Source: Streptococcus sp. zg-86
GTDB lineage: Bacteria > Bacillota > Bacilli > Lactobacillales > Streptococcaceae
Reading direction: 5' to 3'
Assembly: GCF_017639855.1 (NCBI RefSeq)
Contig: NZ_CP072115.1
Location: forward strand, 1,612,001-1,676,000
Length of the DNA stretch: 64,000 nucleotides
The translations under genes and the position numbers were made by a program. This document shows positions 45,340-54,439 of the stretch, piece after piece; the first letter of the stretch is position 1; every line of letters starts with the position of its first letter. The notes under the pieces were generated by a model. The model had not been told where the DNA came from, did no database searches, and saw only the letters and a list, made by a program, of their open reading frames with translations.

Positions 45340-45755
45340 CTCTCGTGTCTTGTTAATTGAATTTGAACTAAAAACTCGGAAAAAGAGACGTAGGTGTTCA
45401 AACTTTAGTCGGTTACAGCTTGTGCCTCCCCTTTAGGGATAGATTGCCGTAGCTGCTACGAGCTTACTCGTTCTACAGATACGGATGCCCTAGGGGTATA
45501 CTTTGCTCTCGACGTCCTTTGTATCCTGTTTTTAACTGAACTCGGGCTAAAAGCTCGGAAAAAAGATAAATACTCCTATAAGCTTATGCTTCTTCGTCGT
45601 ATTTCCTATTTTTCTTTCGCTTTTTTAACGCCCTCGTATCTTACGTAATTGAACTCGGGCTAAAAGCTCGGAAAAAAGATAAATGCTCCTAGAAGCTTGT
45701 GCTTCTTCGTCGTATTTCCTATTTTTCTTTCGCTTTTTTAACGCCCTCGTATCTT
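45340..45755. repeat. array of repeat units between trkH and trkA
   Basis: Three units related to the 179-bp unit of copy C. The last two start GAACTCGGGC at 45538 and 45651 (113-bp spacing), contain AAGATAAAT-CTCCT, an inner hairpin such as AGAAGCTTGTGCTTCT, and end TTTCCTATTTTTCTTTCGC with ACGCCCTCGTATCTT. The first unit (about 45359-45535) has a different interior, with CTTTAGTCGGTTACAGC. No gene is seen in this stretch. Confidence 0.85.
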
Positions 45756-45772
45756 GCTTTAAGGAGATTATT

Positions 45773-46444
45773 ATGAAAACGCAAACGATTGGCATTTTAG
45801 GTCTTGGTGTATTTGGTACCACCATTGCTAAAACCTTACACCATTACGATTGTAATATTATTGCTGTAGACAACCATGCAGATCGTATCAATCAACTTGA
45901 AATGATCTTAACCAAAGGAATTGTGGGAGATATTACAGATAAGGATTTATTACGCGCAGCAGGGATTGACCGATGCGATACGGTTGTGGTCGCTACTGGT
46001 CGCAACTTAGAATCAAGCGTCCTTGCCGTTCTCCATTGTAAAGCTCTCAATGTCCCAAAAGTCGTTGCTAAGGTAAAAAGCAAGACAGCAAAGGAAGTGT
46101 TACTAAAAATCGGAGCAGACCGAGTCATTTCTCCAGAAAGAGAAACTGGTGTATCCCTAGCTAAGCATCTTCTTCACCGTGATACAACTGATTTGATTGA
46201 ATTAGACGGGGATGTGACCATTATTGAATTTCATGCTCCTAAAAAATGGATTGGCAAAAGTTTAGCCCAACTCCAGCTACGCCAGCATTACAATCTCAAT
46301 ATTATTGGCTACCGCGATGCACAAACCAATAAATTAAATGTGCAATTTTCACCAGACTATACCTTTAACGAGCACGAATTGATTATGGCTGTAACCGATA
46401 ACCATACGGTTGATCACTTTGAGGAATACACAAATAAACTATAG
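45773..46444 (+). CDS. trkA: TrkA/KtrA family potassium uptake regulatory subunit
   Basis: A 223-residue cytoplasmic RCK protein. The Rossmann RCK_N domain starts IGILGLGVFGTTIAKTL and contains VDNHADRINQLE and GDITDKDLLRAAGIDRCD; the C-terminal RCK_C half follows LELDGDVTIIEF-like sequence. It gates the TrkH/KtrB channel through nucleotide or c-di-AMP binding. ATG 45773 follows AAGGAGATT; the frame is open 90 bases further upstream inside the repeat and this is not used. Confidence 0.93.
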   Translation: MKTQTIGILGLGVFGTTIAKTLHHYDCNIIAVDNHADRINQLEMILTKGIVGDITDKDLLRAAGIDRCDTVVVATGRNLESSVLAVLHCKALNVPKVVAKVKSKTAKEVLLKIGADRVISPERETGVSLAKHLLHRDTTDLIELDGDVTIIEFHAPKKWIGKSLAQLQLRQHYNLNIIGYRDAQTNKLNVQFSPDYTFNEHELIMAVTDNHTVDHFEEYTNKL

Positions 46445-46657
46445 GTTGCAGGCAATAAAATCGATCACTTTCACTCAAGTATTTAAGTAAGTTGATGCAG
46501 CTACCACAGTCCCGTAAACCGTCGCTACCCGAATTTAGACGAGGATTGTCGGATTTTTACACATTGACAAACCTAGAAATACCGGAGTGGGGAAAAGCGA
46601 TTGCTAGAAAATCATGATCAAGTCTCACGCTCTTCTACTCTTTACAAAGGAATTTTT

Positions 46658-47992
46658 ATGCAGGATTTAACCCAAGGCAAACCAATTCGCGTGATTTTAC
46701 GCTTTACTGTGCCACTGTTAATTGGCAGTTTTTTTCAATTAGCCTATAATTTTGCAGATAGTATTATTGTAGGGCATACCCTAGGAAAGGTCGCTTTTGC
46801 CAGTGTCGGAGCTACTGGGAGCATTGTCTTTCTCATTCTTGGCTTTGCACAAGGCTTAACCAGCGGACTGACCATTGTCACTGCTCAACGGTTTGGAGCA
46901 AGCGATTTTGACGGAGTTAAAAAAAGTTTTGTCCATGGACTCTTTTATTCTCTTTGGGTTAGTCTTGTTTTGACCATTTTAGCCCTCACCTTTCTACGTC
47001 CTCTGCTCATTTTCATGCAAACTCCTGAGGAATTACTTCCCCATTCGCAGCAGTTTTTAACAGCCATCTTTGGTGGGACGATTTTCTCTGTGCTGTTTAA
47101 CTATCTATCTAATCTCATCCGCAGTCTCGGTGATTCAACTACACCGCTAATTGCTCTTATTATCGCCTGTTTCATCAATATTGCCCTTGACTTTCTCTTT
47201 ATTTTAAATGTCGGATTGGGAGTATTCGGAGCAGGTCTAGCAACGATTACAGCTCAAGCCTTTTCTGTCCTTTATCTTGCCATTTATATTTATAAAAAAA
47301 TTCCTTATTTCCATATCACGAAAGCAGACATTCGATTAGACCGAAAAAATCTAATCAAACATGCTCAATTAGGATTTCCCATGGCTTTTCAAGCTAGCAT
47401 TATCGCTATTGGCGCCATTACCTTACAGGTCATGCTCAATCAATTAGGCACCAATGCTATAGCAGCTCAAGCCATTGCTAGTAAGACTGACCAACTCGCC
47501 ATGCTCCCAATGATTAATCTTGGCTTGGCAGTCTCAACCTTTACTGCTCAAAATTATGGCGCCAAGCTGTACTCGCGAATTTTAGAGGGCCTAAAAAAAG
47601 CTGTTTTGATTGATATTGCATGGGCTATTGTCTTTGCCATTTTATTAGTGACAGCAAATCAATTTTTCTCACGGCTGTTTCTAGCAGACGGCAATCAAGA
47701 AGTCTATTCTCTCGCACTAGCCTACTATATTATTAATGGCTCTTGCTACTGGATTTTGTCGATTCTCTTTGTCTTACGGAGTTTCATCCAAGGACTTGGA
47801 AGAGGCTTTGTCCCAACTCTAGCAGGTATCATGGAATTAGTCATGCGGGCTGGAGTTGCTATTGTCGGACTGATCTATTTCGGCTTTTATGGTGTTGCTG
47901 CAGCCAATCCTGCTGCTTGGATCGGAAGCGTTCTGGTCTTGGTTCCAAGTAGTATTATGTTGACAAGAAAACTAAGAAAAGGGCAAATCTAA
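46658..47992 (+). CDS. MATE family efflux transporter
   Basis: A 444-residue NorM/DinF-type membrane protein with about 12 segments. Typical family signs: FTVPLLIGSFFQLAYNFADSIIVGHTLG at the start and AQNYGAKLYSR after the second half begins. It exports cationic drugs or metabolites by Na+ or H+ antiport; the substrate is unknown. ATG 46658 follows AAAGGAATTTTT; the longer frame from 46601 has no ribosome site. The gene is monocistronic. Confidence 0.9.
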   Translation: MQDLTQGKPIRVILRFTVPLLIGSFFQLAYNFADSIIVGHTLGKVAFASVGATGSIVFLILGFAQGLTSGLTIVTAQRFGASDFDGVKKSFVHGLFYSLWVSLVLTILALTFLRPLLIFMQTPEELLPHSQQFLTAIFGGTIFSVLFNYLSNLIRSLGDSTTPLIALIIACFINIALDFLFILNVGLGVFGAGLATITAQAFSVLYLAIYIYKKIPYFHITKADIRLDRKNLIKHAQLGFPMAFQASIIAIGAITLQVMLNQLGTNAIAAQAIASKTDQLAMLPMINLGLAVSTFTAQNYGAKLYSRILEGLKKAVLIDIAWAIVFAILLVTANQFFSRLFLADGNQEVYSLALAYYIINGSCYWILSILFVLRSFIQGLGRGFVPTLAGIMELVMRAGVAIVGLIYFGFYGVAAANPAAWIGSVLVLVPSSIMLTRKLRKGQI

Positions 47993-48182
47993 GGACCTGC
48001 ATTCATAAGTGAAGTAATTCTAATCAGGAGCTCATTTTACGATAATCAAGGCGGTTTTTTTGAAGGAATACTGACTGTATTTCGAAAAAAGCAACGATGA
48101 GTAGTGAAAAATAAGTCCTGAATAGTGTTGCTGAGCTGTGAATACAGGTTCTAATCGTTCTATCCTACAAAAATCAGTATTT

Positions 48183-48603
48183 TATAGTGGGTTGAGAAAG
48201 GAATAGGACAAAGCCAGGAGCTGTAGATAGAACTGGTGTTCATCAAAGCAACTTACCGATGTCCTAATACTCGTCAAAAATCAAAGTCTGACGTCGTTAA
48301 CTCACCTTGCTTCAACAGTCCAGCGGACTGTTGAAGGTTGGAAATAGGGATTATGACATAATCCTCTGCTAACATTAGTCCGATGGTTCAGTGGAGACGA
48401 GCTGCGCTTGCTCTATTTCCAGCCTTCTACAATTCTCAATTGCAAGGGGCGAGCTATGCTCGCTCTATTTCCAGCCTTCCACAATTCTCAATTGCAAGGG
48501 GCGAGCTGTGCTCGTTCTATTTCCAGCCTTCCACAATTCTCAATTGTGGAAGCTAGTCAGATTTTGATTTTTATAGAGTATAACCTTTATTCAATTCACT
48601 ATA
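48183..48603. repeat. interspersed modular repeat, copy F
   Basis: A 421-bp element from TATAGTGGGTTGAGAAAGG to TTCAATTCACTATA. Besides the shared ends and the TTGATTTT module it contains three tandem 52-bp units (from 48398, 48450 and 48502) with CTATTTCCAGCCTTC and a CAATTCTCAATTG palindrome. It fills most of the gene-free stretch 47993-48605; 47993-48182 shows nothing recognisable. Confidence 0.85.
48398..48553. repeat. three tandem 52-bp units inside copy F
   Basis: CGAGCT recurs at 48398, 48450 and 48502. Each unit carries GAGCTxTGCTCG-type and CAATTCTCAATTG palindromes. A single reversed unit is seen in copy G (near 52515). Confidence 0.85.
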
Positions 48604-48615
48604 TCGCAAAACAAA

Positions 48616-48640
48616 ACCAGCTAGATTCTTGCTAGCTGGT
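48616..48640 (-). terminator. terminator of the glyQ-glyS-ynzC operon
   Basis: Perfect 9-bp arms ACCAGCTAG (48616-48624) and CTAGCTGGT (48632-48640); on the minus strand TTTTGTTTTG follows. Confidence 0.88.
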
Positions 48641-48649
48641 TTTCGTCTG

Positions 48650-48907
48650 TTATGAATGAGGGTCATCTAGGCTTCTGCCATGCAGTCCTTTTTCGCGTTG
48701 GACTTGTTTGAGTTTCTCTGGAGTTATATCGTTGCCCGCTTCATCGACAATTTTGATCCCTTCGACATGAGCCCGAACACTACGGCGATAGCCTTCGATA
48801 TACTCTTCTCGGAGGGCTGCTTGTTCTTTTAATTCCTCTTCTGTCAAGCCTGTTTCTTTTTTCTTTCTGGCCAATTCATTGATGCGATCAATTTTTGCTT
48901 GTTCCAT
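48650..48907 (-). CDS. YnzC family (DUF896) protein
   Basis: An 85-residue helical protein: two helices rich in Lys and Glu (INELARKKKETGLTEEELKEQAALREEYIEGYRRSV, split) as in B. subtilis YnzC. Function is unknown; some members are in the SOS regulon. It follows glyS by eight bases and is the last gene of that operon. Confidence 0.9.
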   Translation of the reverse strand: MEQAKIDRINELARKKKETGLTEEELKEQAALREEYIEGYRRSVRAHVEGIKIVDEAGNDITPEKLKQVQREKGLHGRSLDDPHS

Positions 48908-48915
48908 TTTTTCTC

Positions 48916-50955
48916 CTACTTGGTATTGATTTGGTTAAATTGCGCAACTTTCTGTGCTTTTTGAGTTAGGGTTGCAAGCAAGGCCAAGCGATTATTTTTC
49001 ACAGCTTCATCATCTACCATAACCATGGTATTGTCAAAGAAAGCGTCAATCAGAGGCTGAAGTCCAAAGAATTGTTGGATATTTTCTGCTAAATCTTGGG
49101 TGAAGGTAAGTCCTACCACTGCATCTGCTAGGGCTGTTTCTGCTTCATTTTCAAAGAGACTGCTATCTACTGCAACATCTGCCGCTGCTTTTTCTGCCAA
49201 ATTAAAGACACGAGAAAGACTTTCAACGCCTGATTTGAAAGTAGCTGTTTTCGTCTGTTCTGCCAAGATACGAGCTGTTTCAACCATATCGCTGACCACA
49301 AAGTTTGTGCTATTTAAGACTGCTGTCACAATATCTTTCGGAACGCTCTTATCGATCATTTTCTCTACACGAGCACGGAAGAATTCAAGAACCTCTGCCT
49401 GATGTTCATAAGCAAGGCTATCATGCTCTAGGGCATAAAGTTTTTCAACCAATTCATCGATTGCAATCGTCCAGCCAAAGGCTTCCAAAATCCGCACCAC
49501 ACCTTGGGTTGCACGACGAAGGGCATAGGGGTCGTTTGAACCACTTGGAATAAGACCAACTGAGAAGAAAGACAAGATTGTATCCAGTTTATCAGCAAGC
49601 GCTAATACCGCACCGACCTTGGTTTCAGGAAGATTACCTTCTGCACTATTTGGCAAATAATGTTCCCGAATAGCGGTTGCAACTGCTGGGGTTTCACCTG
49701 CAAGAAGTGCGTATTTCTCCCCCATAATCCCTTGTAATTCGTCAAATTCGCCAACCATACCTGTCAACAGATCAAATTTATAGATAGCAGCTGCACGCGC
49801 GAGATCTGTCTTTTCTTCATCAGAAAGTTCTGCTTGATCTGCCAAAAGGTTACTAATGGCAGCTGTACGTGCCATGTGTTCATATAATGAGCCAATTTTT
49901 TCATGGAAGGTCACGGCTTTTAAGCGTTCCACAAGGTCTACAATCTGTAACTTCTGGTCTTCACGCCAGAAGAATTCACCATCTTCCAAACGTGCCACCA
50001 AAACTTTCTCATTTCCCTTAATGACATTGGCCAGAAATTCCGCATTCCCGTTACGGACAGAGATAAAGTTCGGCAAGAGTTTACCGTCCTTGTCTCGGAC
50101 AACAAAGTAGCGTTGGTGATTTTTCATAGAAGTTACCAAAACTTCTTCTGGAACATCCAGATACTTAGCATCAAAAGCACCCATAAAAGCAGTTGGGTAT
50201 TCGACCAAGTTCAAGACTTCGTTCAGTAACTCTTGATCAATTTCAACGACTACGTTTTGTGCCGTTTCAATCGCCTTGATTTGCTCTACAATCATTCTCT
50301 CACGCTCTGCGCTGTCTGTAATCACAAATTCCTTACGCAAGTCGTCTTCATAACTATCTGCTGTTGCAATTTCCGTTTCCTGTCCGAGAAAGCGATGACC
50401 ACGGCTCACACGACCTGAAGTAATATCAAGGAAATCCATCTCAAGTGCTTCATCATCCAAGAGAACTGTCAAGGTATGGACGGGACGGATGTATTCAAAT
50501 TTATTTGAAGCCCAGTGCATGCTGACTGGGAAAGTCATCGAAGCAAGAAGATCTGGAATGCCTGCTAAAACTTCCTTAGCTGTCTTTCCTGTCTCATGCT
50601 TGGTCACATAGACATACTCTTCCCCCTTGATTTCACGGAAGGTAATATCAGCTGTTGTCAACCCTTTACCACGAACGAATCCTTCTGCAGCCTTGGTAAA
50701 ATGACCATCAGCATCCAAGGCAATCTTCTTACTTGGCCCTTTAAAATCCTCTGTCAAATCTTCCTGCTGGTCTGCCAAATCACGCACACGCACTGCTAAA
50801 CGACGAGGTGTCGAAAACATCTGGATTTCTTCAAAAGCCAAACGATTATCTGTTAAAAATTGCGCCATTTTGTTCTTCAATTGAACCATAGCAGGCATTA
50901 CAATATAAGCTGGAATCTCTTCTAAACCAAGTTCTACCAGTAAATTTTTCGTCAT
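48916..50955 (-). CDS. glyS: glycyl-tRNA synthetase beta subunit
   Basis: A 679-residue beta chain of the alpha2-beta2 glycyl-tRNA synthetase; it binds tRNA-Gly. The conserved start LLVELGLEEIPAYIVMPA and the later VTSMKNHQRYFVVRDKDGKLLPNFI (split) and FSVGLIPSGSNDPYALRRATQGVVRI are clear. Length is normal. One base separates it from the upstream glyQ stop, so translation is coupled. Confidence 0.97.
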   Translation of the reverse strand: MTKNLLVELGLEEIPAYIVMPAMVQLKNKMAQFLTDNRLAFEEIQMFSTPRRLAVRVRDLADQQEDLTEDFKGPSKKIALDADGHFTKAAEGFVRGKGLTTADITFREIKGEEYVYVTKHETGKTAKEVLAGIPDLLASMTFPVSMHWASNKFEYIRPVHTLTVLLDDEALEMDFLDITSGRVSRGHRFLGQETEIATADSYEDDLRKEFVITDSAERERMIVEQIKAIETAQNVVVEIDQELLNEVLNLVEYPTAFMGAFDAKYLDVPEEVLVTSMKNHQRYFVVRDKDGKLLPNFISVRNGNAEFLANVIKGNEKVLVARLEDGEFFWREDQKLQIVDLVERLKAVTFHEKIGSLYEHMARTAAISNLLADQAELSDEEKTDLARAAAIYKFDLLTGMVGEFDELQGIMGEKYALLAGETPAVATAIREHYLPNSAEGNLPETKVGAVLALADKLDTILSFFSVGLIPSGSNDPYALRRATQGVVRILEAFGWTIAIDELVEKLYALEHDSLAYEHQAEVLEFFRARVEKMIDKSVPKDIVTAVLNSTNFVVSDMVETARILAEQTKTATFKSGVESLSRVFNLAEKAAADVAVDSSLFENEAETALADAVVGLTFTQDLAENIQQFFGLQPLIDAFFDNTMVMVDDEAVKNNRLALLATLTQKAQKVAQFNQINTK

Positions 50956-50956
50956 C

Positions 50957-51874
50957 TTATTCTGCCTCCTCTGCTAATAATTGGGCTCTTGTTGCCTCAT
51001 CCAAAAGTGGATAACCAAGACGTTTTCTTTCTGCTACAAAGGTCTTTGCAACCACACGCGCCAAATTTCTAATACGTGCAATGTATCCGGCTCGCTCTGT
51101 TACTGAAACTGCACCGCGGGCATCCAGTAGGTTAAAAGTATGCGAACATTTCAACACATAGTCAAAGGCCGGGTGAACCAAATGCTCATCCAAACAACGT
51201 TTTGCTTCGATTTCAAATTTCTCAAAGTTGCTGAGCAATAAATCTTGGTCACTGATTTCAAAGCTGTATTTTGAATGCTCATATTCTGGCTGAAGGAAGA
51301 TCTCACCGTATTTCACTCCGTCTGCCCACTCAATGTCATATACTGAATCAACTTCTTGGATATAAGAAGCCAAACGTTCCAAACCGTAGGTTACCTCAGC
51401 TGTAACTGGACCTGTCGCTAGACCTCCAACCTGCTGGAAATAGGTAAATTGTGTGATTTCCATCCCATCAAGCCAAACTTCCCATCCTAAACCAGCTGAA
51501 CCAGTTGAAGGATTTTCCCAGTTATCCTCTACAAAGCGAATATCATGTTCCAACGGATTGATACCAAGGCGTTCTAGTGATTCCAAATACAATTCTTGAA
51601 TATTGCTTGGACTCGGTTTCATGACCACTTGGAACTGATGGTGCTGGTAGAGACGATTTGGATTTTCTCCATAACGGCCGTCTGCTGGACGACGACTTGG
51701 TTCTACATAGGCTGCATTCCAAGGCTCAGGACCGATTGCACGTAAGAAGGTATAGGGACTCATTGTTCCTGCTCCTTTTTCTGTGTCATAGGCCTGCATC
51801 AGCATACAGCCCTGCTCATTCCAAAACTGTTGCAAGGTCAAAATAATTTCTTGAAAAGTTAATTTTTTAGACAT
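50957..51874 (-). CDS. glyQ: glycyl-tRNA synthetase alpha subunit
   Basis: A 305-residue catalytic chain that activates glycine. Motifs: LTFQEIILTLQQFWNEQGC, YDTEKGAGTMSPYTFLRAIGPEPWNAAYVEPSRRPADGRYGENPNR (split, motif 2 region) and the class II motif 3 near YGLERLAS. ATG 51874 is preceded by AAGAGAGAAACCA. Its glycine T-box leader lies about 870 bp upstream, beyond repeat copy G. A duplicate of the 5' end of this gene, including the start codon and about seven codons, lies 179 bp upstream. Confidence 0.97.
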   Translation of the reverse strand: MSKKLTFQEIILTLQQFWNEQGCMLMQAYDTEKGAGTMSPYTFLRAIGPEPWNAAYVEPSRRPADGRYGENPNRLYQHHQFQVVMKPSPSNIQELYLESLERLGINPLEHDIRFVEDNWENPSTGSAGLGWEVWLDGMEITQFTYFQQVGGLATGPVTAEVTYGLERLASYIQEVDSVYDIEWADGVKYGEIFLQPEYEHSKYSFEISDQDLLLSNFEKFEIEAKRCLDEHLVHPAFDYVLKCSHTFNLLDARGAVSVTERAGYIARIRNLARVVAKTFVAERKRLGYPLLDEATRAQLLAEEAE

Positions 51875-51987
51875 TGGTTTCTCTCTTTCTTAATACTTAT
51901 CATTTGCGACGTTTTTCTTTCAAAAACAACCATCTTTTGAAAGGAAAACAAGTGCATAGCCTAGGCAATTCGCCATAGCGATTGCCG

Positions 51988-52053
51988 TTAGTTGCTCAAA
52001 CCTTTAGATTTGTTAGCAAGTGTGGCTAGGTAAAAGGTTAATTTTTTAGACAT
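51988..52053 (-). pseudogene. duplicated 5' fragment of glyQ
   Basis: AGAAAGAGAGAAACCAATG and the next codons (MSKKLTF) repeat the true glyQ start, then the frame departs and stops after 21 codons (ending GLSN). It lies between the T-box leader and glyQ on the same strand. It looks like the scar of a local duplication. Confidence 0.75.
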
Positions 52054-52140
52054 TGGTTTCTCTCTTTCTATTTGATAATGGACGATACGATTTGAAGAAA
52101 TGTAGAATGGATAGACTTATTTTTCCCTACCTGTAAAACA

Positions 52141-52739
52141 TATATGGTGGATTGAGAACTGAACACGGACTAAGAGCCGTGTAAAAAAGAGACGCAGATG
52201 TTCCAACTTCAGTTGGTTACAGCTGAGGCTCCCTTTAGGGATAAATCTTGTTGGTTGCAAGCCAACCTGCTTCGATTTCCTATTTTGTCTAGGAGTTGAT
52301 TAACGCCCTTGTATCTTATGAAACTGAACTCGGGCTAAGCTCTGTGTGAAAAAGATAAGTCTTCCTAGAGTCTACTGGCTCTTCGTCTGACTTCCTATTT
52401 TCACTTTGTGCTTTATACGCCCTCGTATCTTATGAAGGAATAGGACAAGGCAAGGAGCTGCAGATAGAACTGGCATTCATCAATACTCTATAAAAATCAA
52501 AATCTGACTAGCTTCCACAATTGAGAATTGTGGAAGGCTGGAAATAGAACGAGCACAGCTCGCCCCTTTGAACCACTAGTTCGGACTAATGGTAGCTGAG
52601 GATTATTGCATAATCCTTATTTCCAACCTTCAACAGTCCACAGGACTGTTGAAGCAAGGTGAGTTAACGACGTCAGATTTTGATTTTTGACGAGTAAAAG
52701 CGCCTTAACGATGTCCTAACCTTTATTCAATTCACTATA
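52141..52739. repeat. interspersed modular repeat, copy G
   Basis: A ~600-bp element from TATATGGTGGATTGAGAACTG to TTCAATTCACTATA. It carries two variable-interior units (starting GAACACGG at 52161 and GAACTCGGGC at 52326), a reversed 52-bp-type unit and the inverted TGATTTTTGACGAGT module. It lies inside the transcribed leader between the glycine T-box and glyQ and ends about five bases from the T-box terminator. Confidence 0.88.
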
Positions 52740-52744
52740 GTACA

Positions 52745-52922
52745 GCAAAAAACGCGCCAACACTCCTATGTTTCCATAGGGGCGTTGAAACGCGGTTCCA
52801 CCCTAATTTATTACTTCATTTTGTTCTTAAAACTAGCGAGAAAGCGCCAATCACTCTTACTTCCGTTCGGCTTTCACTATCCCAAACTCGCTATAGGTTG
52901 TATCAAGAGACCCTCTTTCTTA
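52745..52922 (-). ncRNA. glycine T-box leader (riboswitch) of glyQS
   Basis: On the minus strand the canonical T-box core AGGGTGGAACCGCG (52804-52791) precedes a terminator hairpin (CCCCTATG, GAAA loop, CATAGG) and TTTTTT. Upstream is stem I, with GCGAG near its 5' base pairing CTCGC at 52840, and a probable specifier codon GGC (52848-52846, Gly) in GATTGGCGCTTTC. Uncharged tRNA-Gly should pair with both and favour antitermination. The nearest downstream gene on this strand is glyQ, consistent with the specifier, but 870 bp away. Confidence 0.92.
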
Positions 52923-52928
52923 CATGTT

Positions 52929-52957
52929 AGTATAACAGAAAATTCCTCCGCTGTCTA
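52929..52957 (-). promoter_or_regulatory. promoter of the glyQS T-box leader
   Basis: Minus strand TAGACA (52952-52957), 17-base spacer ending TGT (extended -10), TATACT (52929-52934). Start expected near 52922. Confidence 0.75.
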
Positions 52958-53157
52958 TAAAAAATTCATGCGGCTTTTGAACCTAGATTTTACACTACTC
53001 TCTTTTTGTATTCCTATTCGTCATTCCTCTCATTTATTTCATAATCTCAATAGCAAGCAACAAGAAGAACTTCGATTGATTTTAAGTTCATGTGTCAACA
53101 GGAAACAAAGAAGCTTACGCTCCAAGTATTACCTTAGCAATGCCTTTCATAATTTTT

Positions 53158-53895
53158 TTATCTAGGATTTTCATGGCATATTTCCCCATTTTTATGAGCA
53201 ATGAATGCCTGTTCAAAGGGCCGTTGAGAATTTAAACTCTGATGAATATCTTGCCAGATTTCTTTCAGTGCATTTTGTTTATCTTTAGCATAATCATAGA
53301 GCGCCTGATTTTGCTCGAGCATCACTGGCATTAACTCTTCTAATCGTCTTGGTCGATAGCCCATATAGGGCATCATACAACCTACATTAAGCATTTTATG
53401 ACAACGAATACTGTCCTCATGATTCAAAAAGTGGTAAAGACGTGCCACTAGCGTATAGTCTTCTTCATGGCTATTATGGACATGCCCATAAAAATAAATC
53501 GTATTCCCTTGATAATGATCCTTAATAAAAGGGCTAGGATAATGATGAAGAATGATATTGTAGTCTTTTCCCTTATAGCGGTCTGTAATCTCTCGATAAT
53601 CACTAATTGATTCAAAATACTTACTCAGGAAAGAATGTGCTAGAATCGTTCCGTCATGATTTCCCACAATTAACTGTTTCTTTCCTCTTAACTTCGGTAA
53701 GATTTTCTTGAGAGGAGCCAGTTTTCTACCCCCTACATCTCCCAGAATATATACTGTATCTGTTGGACTAACTGTTCGATTCCAAGATTGAATCATTCGC
53801 TCATTCATTTCTTCTATACTCTGAAAGGGACGGCAATCATATCTTAGACATTTCTCATCTGAAAAATGAGTATCTGCTATATAAAAGTTTGTCAT
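53158..53895 (-). CDS. calcineurin-like metallophosphoesterase
   Basis: A 245-residue phosphoesterase with all five metal-site motifs in order: DTHF (residues 8-11), GDVG (about 52), GNHD (about 78), HHYP (about 116) and GHVH (about 138). Two divalent metals are bound. The natural substrate is unknown; similar small phage-like and chromosomal enzymes cleave phosphodiesters. ATG 53895 follows AAGGAGAAGATAA. It is isolated, upstream of the T-box leader. Confidence 0.88.
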   Translation of the reverse strand: MTNFYIADTHFSDEKCLRYDCRPFQSIEEMNERMIQSWNRTVSPTDTVYILGDVGGRKLAPLKKILPKLRGKKQLIVGNHDGTILAHSFLSKYFESISDYREITDRYKGKDYNIILHHYPSPFIKDHYQGNTIYFYGHVHNSHEEDYTLVARLYHFLNHEDSIRCHKMLNVGCMMPYMGYRPRRLEELMPVMLEQNQALYDYAKDKQNALKEIWQDIHQSLNSQRPFEQAFIAHKNGEICHENPR

Positions 53896-54198
53896 TTATC
53901 TTCTCCTTATAGGACAGACACTAAAATATAGTGTTAAACTAATCATATCATGTTTGCACTACTCAGTAAATCCCTCCCCACTTAACACATAAGCTTCCTT
54001 AAAATTGGGACACACATCCCCCTATAAAATTCACCATCTAATTAAACAACGCGAGCAACAGTAAAACGTATAGCCTGCATAACTTGATGTTTTTACAAGT
54101 AGCAATACGTTTCGGGTCAAAAGTAGAAAGAATAGGAAGCTGTCATTGTTCATTTTTAGAATCGGGTATCAACAGGTAATTAGATATCTTTGGAACTT

Positions 54199-54361
54199 TA
54201 TAGTGGATTGAGAAAGGAATAGGACAAGGCAAGGAGTTACAGATAGAACTAGCGTTAATTGAGGATTACTCCATAATCCCTATTTCCAACCTTCAACAGT
54301 CCACTGGACTATTGAAGCAAAGCGACTGAACGATGTCCTAACCTTTATTCAATTCACTATA
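54199..54361. repeat. interspersed modular repeat, copy H
   Basis: A 163-bp copy: TATAGTGGATTGAGAAAGG, the AACAGTC...GACTATTG hairpin and CCTAACCTTTATTCAATTCACTATA in two parts, without the TTGATTTT module. It occupies the middle of the gene-free 53896-54416; nothing else is recognised there. Confidence 0.85.
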
Positions 54362-54416
54362 AAAGCGAACATCATCTCCATCAACTACTTGTTTTTACTA
54401 ACCTTGATAAGAAAAA

Positions 54417-54432
54417 CTGGACTTAAGTCCAG
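54417..54432 (-). terminator. terminator of the methionine transporter operon
   Basis: Palindrome CTGGACTTAAGTCCAG; on the minus strand TTTTTC follows, eight bases after the metP stop. Confidence 0.85.
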
Positions 54433-54439
54433 CTTCATT

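Noticed and set aside
48408..48635. 75-codon frame with internal amino-acid repeats
   Set aside because: It is a translation of the 52-bp tandem units of copy F and has no ribosome site.
52785..53165. 126-codon plus-strand frame
   Set aside because: It runs through the antisense of the glycine T-box leader and its promoter.
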